DNA from: an uncultured Butyrivibrio sp.
Lineage (GTDB): Bacteria > Bacillota > Clostridia > Lachnospirales > Lachnospiraceae
Direction: 5' to 3'
Assembly (NCBI GenBank): GCA_910577605.1
Contig: CAJTON010000006.1
Coordinates: forward strand, 1 to 37,234
Length of the DNA: 37,234 nt
Each line of letters begins with the position of its first letter. The first letter of the stretch is position 1. The notes under the pieces were generated by a model that had not been told where the DNA came from, did not search any database, and saw nothing but the letters and a program-made list of their open reading frames with translations. Shown here one piece after another: positions 33,257 through 37,234 of the stretch. The position numbers and the translations under genes are program-made.

Positions 33257-33300
33257 CTTAAATCCCCACATAGCATGAAATGAATTTATTAATTCTATCT

Positions 33301-33329
33301 ATCTTATCATATATGTTTTATCGACTCAA
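33301..33329 (-). promoter_or_regulatory. Candidate promoter of the cysteine-protease operon
   Basis: On the minus strand TTGAGT (33324-33329) and TAAGAT (33301-33306) are 17 bp apart, about 45 bp before the ATG and just after the terminator of the transporter operon. Confidence 0.5.
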
Positions 33330-33373
33330 GTGTTTTATAATGCCTTTCCTCTATCTACGAATTTCAGTAATCT

Positions 33374-33410
33374 AAAAACGGACTGCCACACTAATGTAAC
33401 AGTCCGTTTT
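33374..33410 (-). terminator. Rho-independent terminator of the ABC transporter operon
   Basis: AAAACGGACTG and CAGTCCGTTTT form an 11-bp stem around a 14-nt loop, with a five-T run on the minus-strand exit, 28 bp after the ATPase stop codon. T residues on the other side make it potentially bidirectional. Confidence 0.85.
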
Positions 33411-33437
33411 CCTAATTTCTCACGGAAATAAATATTA

Positions 33438-34232
33438 CTAGCCCAGTATCATTCTGTCGTTTGCAAGCTCACTGCCGCTTACGTCGGCGAAATTCTTCAA
33501 AAGATCGTCGACCGTAAGCTTCTTTTTATCCTCGCCTGAAATATCGAGGATTATTTTTCCGTTGTTCATCATAATAAGACGGTTGCCGTGCGCGATAGCG
33601 TCCTTCATATTATGAGTTATCATAAGCGTTGTAAGGTGATCCCTCTCAACGATGCGCTCCGTGGTTTCAAGGACCTTCGCGGCAGTCTTGGGATCAAGCG
33701 CCGCCGTGTGCTCGTCGAGAAGCAGAAGCTTCGGCCTTTTTAGCGACGCCATAAGAAGCGTTACCGCCTGACGCTGTCCGCCCGAAAGAAGTCCGACCTT
33801 TGAAGAAAGTCTTGTTTCAAGCCCAAGATCAAGCTCCGCGAGAAGCTCCCTGTACTTCGACCTTTCCTTGGCTGTGATTCCCGGTCCGAGACCGCGGAAC
33901 TTGCCGCGGCGCGCCGCAAGCGCAAGATTCTCGTCTATACCCATAGTCGCCGCCGTTCCCATCATGGGATCCTGAAAAACGCGGCCGAGATATTTCGCGC
34001 GCTTATGCTCGGAAGTCTTGGTAACGTCAATTCCGTCGATATAGATTTCTCCGGAATCCACCTGCCATACTCCGGCGAGCGCGTTCAGAAGCGTCGATTT
34101 GCCCGCTCCGTTGCCTCCGATAACGGTTACGAAATCTCCCTCGGCAAGCTCAAGCGACACCCCGTTAAGGGCGGTTTTCTCGTTCACCGTCCCCGGATTA
34201 AATGTTTTGTATATGTTGCTGACCTTAAGCAT
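33438..34232 (-). CDS. ABC transporter ATP-binding protein (TrpZ-like)
   Basis: The 264-residue single ABC domain has Walker A VIGGNGAGKST, Q-loop FQDPMMGTAATMGIDENL, signature LLSGGQRQA and Walker B LLLLDEHTAALDPK, then the switch histidine in MITHNMKDAIAHG. The glutamate-histidine DEHTAALD variant is typical of the ATPase that pairs with ABC_sub_bind solute proteins (the TrpXYZ group). It overlaps the permease gene by 8 bp. It drives uptake of the ligand bound by the lipoprotein encoded upstream. Confidence 0.93.
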   Translation of the reverse strand: MLKVSNIYKTFNPGTVNEKTALNGVSLELAEGDFVTVIGGNGAGKSTLLNALAGVWQVDSGEIYIDGIDVTKTSEHKRAKYLGRVFQDPMMGTAATMGIDENLALAARRGKFRGLGPGITAKERSKYRELLAELDLGLETRLSSKVGLLSGGQRQAVTLLMASLKRPKLLLLDEHTAALDPKTAAKVLETTERIVERDHLTTLMITHNMKDAIAHGNRLIMMNNGKIILDISGEDKKKLTVDDLLKNFADVSGSELANDRMILG

Positions 34233-35154
34233 TCGTTTCCGCTCCTTTCTTCACCGGCTTCGCAAAAAATTTCTTTTTCCAGTAAGGCACGGCAAGGAAC
34301 ACCGCCACGATAAGCGCCTGAAGAAGCTTTAACAGATCCGCATCCACTTTGAGCCACAGAACCACTCTCATAACGGCGTAATATATGATACCGCCGAACA
34401 CGACCGCCAGAAGCTTGAGCGCGAAATTGCGGAATATCCTGTTGAATATCGCTCCGCCGATAACTACCGCGGCAAGCCCTATGACGATCGCTCCTCGTCC
34501 CTGATTGACATCAACGCTTGACTTGTACTGTGAAAGCAGCGCGCTCGAAAACGCGACGATTCCGTTGGAGATCATAAGCCCCAGAACCTTATTCACATTG
34601 GTATTTATACCCTGCGCGCGGCTCATATTGGGATTGCAGCCCGTAGCCCTCATTGAAGAACCCCTCTCGGTTCCGAAAAACCAGTAGAGCAGCGCGATAA
34701 GAAGCACCACGCATATCGCCACGACAAAAATCGTGTTTTTGTAAAAAGGCACGCCCTTTAAATTGCCCGACGATACCAAAAGATCATAGTTGCGCGAACT
34801 TATCGCGACATTCGCCTTTCCTCCAAGTACCCTCAAGTTGATAGTCCAAAGTCCGAACTGCGTTATTATACCCGCGAGAATGGCAGGTATTCCCATAGCC
34901 GTATGAAAAAGTCCGGTCGCAAGTCCGGCGAGCATCCCCGCAAGCGTCGCCACAAGCAGACTGAGCCACATGGGTTTTCCGCTAAGAAGCATCATAATGC
35001 ACACAGCTCCGCCGAGTCCCATAGTGCCGTCCACGGACAGATCGGCAATATCAAGTATTTTATATGTTATGTAAACGCCGATTCCCATTATGCCCCATAT
35101 AAGGCCCTCGGCAACCGCACCCGGCATTACATTCAACAGTGCTGTAAAATCCAC
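34225..35154 (-). CDS. ABC transporter permease (TrpY-like, BPD_transp_2 fold)
   Basis: The 309-residue membrane protein has about eight to nine helices. Typical segments are GLIWGIMGIGVYITYKILDIADLSVDGTMGLG, AGMLAGLATGLFHTAMGIPAILAGI, and RATGCNPNMSRAQGINTN, the EAA-like cytoplasmic loop seen in branched-chain-type permeases. It starts with GTG, supported by GGAGG 9 nt before. It begins 35 nt after the binding-protein stop and overlaps the ATPase start. The export of its ligand cannot be formally excluded, but the linked binding protein indicates uptake. Confidence 0.93.
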   Translation of the reverse strand: MDFTALLNVMPGAVAEGLIWGIMGIGVYITYKILDIADLSVDGTMGLGGAVCIMMLLSGKPMWLSLLVATLAGMLAGLATGLFHTAMGIPAILAGIITQFGLWTINLRVLGGKANVAISSRNYDLLVSSGNLKGVPFYKNTIFVVAICVVLLIALLYWFFGTERGSSMRATGCNPNMSRAQGINTNVNKVLGLMISNGIVAFSSALLSQYKSSVDVNQGRGAIVIGLAAVVIGGAIFNRIFRNFALKLLAVVFGGIIYYAVMRVVLWLKVDADLLKLLQALIVAVFLAVPYWKKKFFAKPVKKGAETNA

Positions 35155-35189
35155 GCCCGAATACCTCCAATTTCAATAAATCCTGTAAA

Positions 35190-36215
35190 TTATTCCTCTT
35201 CCGCGGGAGCAATAGCCTCATATCCCTCAGGAACGGTTATTTTAAGATCTTCACATATCTCTTTATTGTATTTCTTAACCGCCTCGGCTGCGTACTGTAT
35301 TTCCATTTTGGAAACATCCGCGCCGTTCACAAGAATATCGTAAGCCATCTCTCCTGCCTTATAGCCGATGTCATAGTAATCAATGGAAAGAGTTGCAACG
35401 CCGCAGCCCCTGCACATTCCCTCTTCTCCGGCAACCACGGGCACTCCTGCCTGACGGCATACGTTGTCGATAACTCCAGTACTGTTTGCCGCCGTATTGT
35501 CTGTCGGGATATAAATAACGTCGCAGTCATTCACCGCGCTCTCGGTCACGGACTGAATATCGTTTGAATCTGTAAACGAAAAATACTTGCACTCATAGCC
35601 AAGCTTCTTAAGCTCGTCGTTTACGATATCCACCTGATACTTCGAGTTAGGCTCTGCGGAGCAGTAAATAAGACCGACCTTCTTAGCGTCTGGGAAAAGC
35701 TCCTTGATGATCGCAGCCTGCTCGGCAAGAGGCGCAAGATCGGACGTTCCGGAAACGTTTATTCCCGTCGTTCCTTTCCAGTCCTTGATGTCAAGCGCTG
35801 ACGCGTAATCGGTTATTGAAGTCCCGAGAATCGGAATGTCCTTTGTTCCCGACTGCGCAGCCTGCAAAGCCGCCGTAGCGTTCGCAAGAATGAGGTCGGA
35901 ATTGTCCGCGATAAGCGAATCAATGATAGTCGTGCAGGTAGGCGCGTCTCCCGCCGCGTTCTGCTCGTTGAACTTTACTTTATCCTTTCCGAGCTTCTCC
36001 TCAAGGCACTCCCTGAAGCCCTTGGTAGCCGCGTCAAGCGCCGGATGCGGCGCGAGCTGGCAGATACCGATCTTATAAACCTTGTCCTTGCCGTCTCCCG
36101 GATCGTTTGTCCCGCTGTTGCCGGAGCTGCTTGAACTGCTTGTTCCGCACGCGGTCATAGCGAACACTGCCGCAAGGCAGAGCAGTGCCGCAAGAATTCT
36201 TTTTGTCCTTTTCAT
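35190..36215 (-). CDS. ABC transporter substrate-binding lipoprotein (ABC_sub_bind, TrpX-like)
   Basis: The 341-residue protein starts with a lipoprotein signal (MKRTKRILAALLCLAAVFAMTAC, lipobox Cys23), a Ser/Gly/Asp-rich linker and then the PF04392 domain: YKIGICQLAPHPALDAATKGF, LILANATAALQAAQ, PILGTSITDYASAL, VGLIYCSAEPNSKYQ, VIYIPTDNTAANS and GVATLSIDYYDIGYKAG. The family includes tryptophan- and tyrosine-type uptake proteins of Firmicutes. The exact ligand is not readable. It is the first gene of a three-gene operon with its own promoter and palindrome. Its reading start follows an AGGAGAAAACC-type site. Confidence 0.92.
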   Translation of the reverse strand: MKRTKRILAALLCLAAVFAMTACGTSSSSSSGNSGTNDPGDGKDKVYKIGICQLAPHPALDAATKGFRECLEEKLGKDKVKFNEQNAAGDAPTCTTIIDSLIADNSDLILANATAALQAAQSGTKDIPILGTSITDYASALDIKDWKGTTGINVSGTSDLAPLAEQAAIIKELFPDAKKVGLIYCSAEPNSKYQVDIVNDELKKLGYECKYFSFTDSNDIQSVTESAVNDCDVIYIPTDNTAANSTGVIDNVCRQAGVPVVAGEEGMCRGCGVATLSIDYYDIGYKAGEMAYDILVNGADVSKMEIQYAAEAVKKYNKEICEDLKITVPEGYEAIAPAEEE

Positions 36216-36252
36216 GGTTTTCTCCTTCTACTTGAATGATTTAATGTATCGC

Positions 36253-36272
36253 TGCTTTTATGTGTAAAAGCA
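36253..36272. promoter_or_regulatory. Perfect palindrome at the transporter start site, candidate operator
   Basis: TGCTTTTA (36253-36260), TGTG, TAAAAGCA (36265-36272) form a perfect 8+8 bp inverted repeat. It begins 7 bp downstream of the -10 box, so it covers about +1 to +20. That is a classic place for a repressor. It could also fold in RNA as a leader hairpin. No T-box or Trp attenuator features are visible. Confidence 0.55.
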
Positions 36273-36279
36273 ATACCTT

Positions 36280-36308
36280 ATTATTGCATATCCGAAAAAA
36301 ACAGTCAA
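36280..36308 (-). promoter_or_regulatory. Promoter of the ABC transporter operon
   Basis: On the minus strand TTGACT (36303-36308) and AATAAT (36280-36285) are 17 bp apart, with a T-rich spacer. It lies about 65 bp before the lipoprotein start. Confidence 0.8.
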
Positions 36309-36345
36309 TTATTTTTCATAAGATTTACACATTTATGTCATTTTT

Positions 36346-36375
36346 TTCACACAAAAAAGCCGTATTCTTTATAAA
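36346..36375 (+). promoter_or_regulatory. Candidate promoter for the plus-strand carbohydrate-binding lipoprotein
   Basis: TTCACA (36346-36351) and TATAAA (36370-36375) are 18 bp apart, about 76 bp before the ATG at 36452. It is divergent from the transporter promoter. Confidence 0.5.
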
Positions 36376-36451
36376 ACCACAATATAACAAAACTCCGCGC
36401 ATACCGCCATACTGCCGGAAACGCCGCGGCAAAAATGAAAGAAGGTTCCAT

Positions 36452-37234
36452 ATGAAAAAATCTGTTTTCCGTTTGTACGGCGTATTTGCGTCGCTGTTCC
36501 TCTCGCTCGCCGTTACCGCGTGCCAAAGCAAACCGGATGATCCGGACGGCGCCGCCCCTCAAGACCAACACACATTCCCCTCGCTTGACGCAAAGGACAC
36601 CGATACTGACTTTTCGGAATCCGATGCCTGCGTGATAACGCTCAACCGCACCTCTGCGGAGCTTTCCGGCAAGGGAGCGTCTGCCGACGGCTCAAAAATA
36701 ACGCTTTCCTCCGCTGGCAATTATATCGTAAAAGGAACGCTCGACGACGGACAGCTTATAGTGGACGTAAAAAGCGGCGACGTAAGAATTATCCTCGATG
36801 ACGCCCGCATTTCCTGCTCGTATTCCTGCCCCCTTTACGTCGCAAACGCCGACAAGGTGATAATCACGCTTGCCGGAGAAAACGGCAGCTTCCTTGAGGA
36901 CAGCTCCTCCTACGATTCCGCGTATACCCTGAATCAGGAGGCGAATGCCGTGATATATTCAAAAGACGACCTCACCATTAACGGAAGCGGCGCTCTCAAG
37001 GTAAGCGCCAACTTCAACAACGGCATAACCTGCAACGACGACCTGATAATAGCAGGCGGCAAAATAAGCATATCCGACGCCGACAACGGAATCAAAGCCA
37101 AGGACTCGCTGCGTATCGCTGACGGCGCTTTAGACATAACCTCGGACGGCGACGGCATACAGTCAGGCGGTGATCTGCTTATAGAAAGAGGCAGTATATC
37201 CGTTGTTTCCGGAGGCGGCAGCGAAAACGGCAGG
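36452..37234 (+). CDS. Cthe_2159-type carbohydrate-binding lipoprotein, 3' end outside the window
   Basis: The frame is open from the ATG at 36452 to the right edge, 261 codons. The N-terminus is a lipoprotein signal (MKKSVFRLYG, hydrophobic core, VTAC with Cys24). After an Asp/Pro-rich linker comes the calcium-rich beta-helix carbohydrate-binding domain (PF14262 type): ITLSSAGNYIVKGTLDDGQLIVDV, VRIILDDARISC, NADKVIITLA, EANAVIYSKDDLTINGSG, NNGITCNDDLIIAGGKISI, DNGIKAKDSLRIADG, and GDGIQSGGDLLIE. Each coil carries the D/N pairs typical of this family. Members bind polysaccharide at the cell surface. The site AGAAGG sits about 7 nt before the ATG. Its full length is unknown. Confidence 0.9.
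   Translation, partial: MKKSVFRLYGVFASLFLSLAVTACQSKPDDPDGAAPQDQHTFPSLDAKDTDTDFSESDACVITLNRTSAELSGKGASADGSKITLSSAGNYIVKGTLDDGQLIVDVKSGDVRIILDDARISCSYSCPLYVANADKVIITLAGENGSFLEDSSSYDSAYTLNQEANAVIYSKDDLTINGSGALKVSANFNNGITCNDDLIIAGGKISISDADNGIKAKDSLRIADGALDITSDGDGIQSGGDLLIERGSISVVSGGGSENGR

Noticed and set aside
36216..36451. T-box or tryptophan attenuator upstream of the TrpX-like gene
   Set aside because: The leader is only about 60 nt. No T-box sequence, Trp-rich leader peptide or paired terminator/antiterminator was found, only the short palindrome.
1..37234. tRNA, rRNA, insertion sequences, integrases or attachment sites as signs of a mobile island
   Set aside because: None was recognised by eye on either strand, despite the composition shift. 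Acquisition of the AT-rich block must rest on composition alone.

Overview
The window looks like a chromosomal segment from an anaerobic Firmicute of the class Clostridia, probably a gut or rumen Lachnospiraceae-type organism. This is inferred from strong AGGAGG-type ribosome binding sites, Gram-positive lipoprotein and LytR-CpsA-Psr (LCP) proteins, a TrpXYZ-like ABC transporter and a Cthe_2159-type carbohydrate-binding lipoprotein. No ribosomal or transfer RNA is present to fix the taxon. Base composition is uneven: the flanks are near 50% GC in sampled rows, while about 20.4 to 25.4 kb is clearly AT-richer.

About 31.05 kb down to 1 is one long minus-strand locus for a cell-surface polysaccharide or teichoic-acid-like polymer. 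In transcription order it starts with an initiating polyprenyl glycosylphosphotransferase, UDP-galactopyranose mutase (glf) and an ABC-F protein. A strong promoter at about 26.6 kb then starts a second block: wecE (dTDP-Fuc4N aminotransferase), a WbqC-family protein, a ketopantoate-reductase-family protein, an ATP-grasp ligase, a GT-C-like membrane protein, a GtrB/ArnC-type polyprenyl-phosphate glycosyltransferase, two tandem-duplicated acyltransferase-3 proteins and a second GT-C-like protein. A third promoter at about 13.3 kb drives an LCP ligase, a Wzx-like flippase, a Wzy-like polymerase, two LicD phosphotransferases around a GT4 glycosyltransferase, an IspD/TarI-like cytidylyltransferase, an SDR reductase or epimerase, a Gtf3/WbbI-like glycosyltransferase, and a large secreted beta-helix protein with InlB-type repeats that runs off the left edge.

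Read together, the locus predicts a Wzx/Wzy-made polymer. It would carry galactofuranose (glf), an alditol- or choline-type phosphodiester decoration (cytidylyltransferase plus LicD), O-acyl groups (AT3 proteins), and a 4-amino-4,6-dideoxygalactose side group added outside the membrane. LCP would attach the polymer to peptidoglycan. The most interesting part is the wecE-WbqC-PanE-ATP-grasp-GtrB-GT-C block. It resembles a Gram-positive counterpart of the Arn (aminoarabinose) logic, with an unexplained N-acylation step.

Right of 31.2 kb the genes look unrelated to the polymer: a solitary plus-strand hypA, a small membrane-anchored protein with a secreted C39/papain-like cysteine protease, a three-gene ABC transporter of the TrpXYZ type with a promoter and operator-like palindrome, and the start of a plus-strand carbohydrate-binding lipoprotein cut by the right edge.
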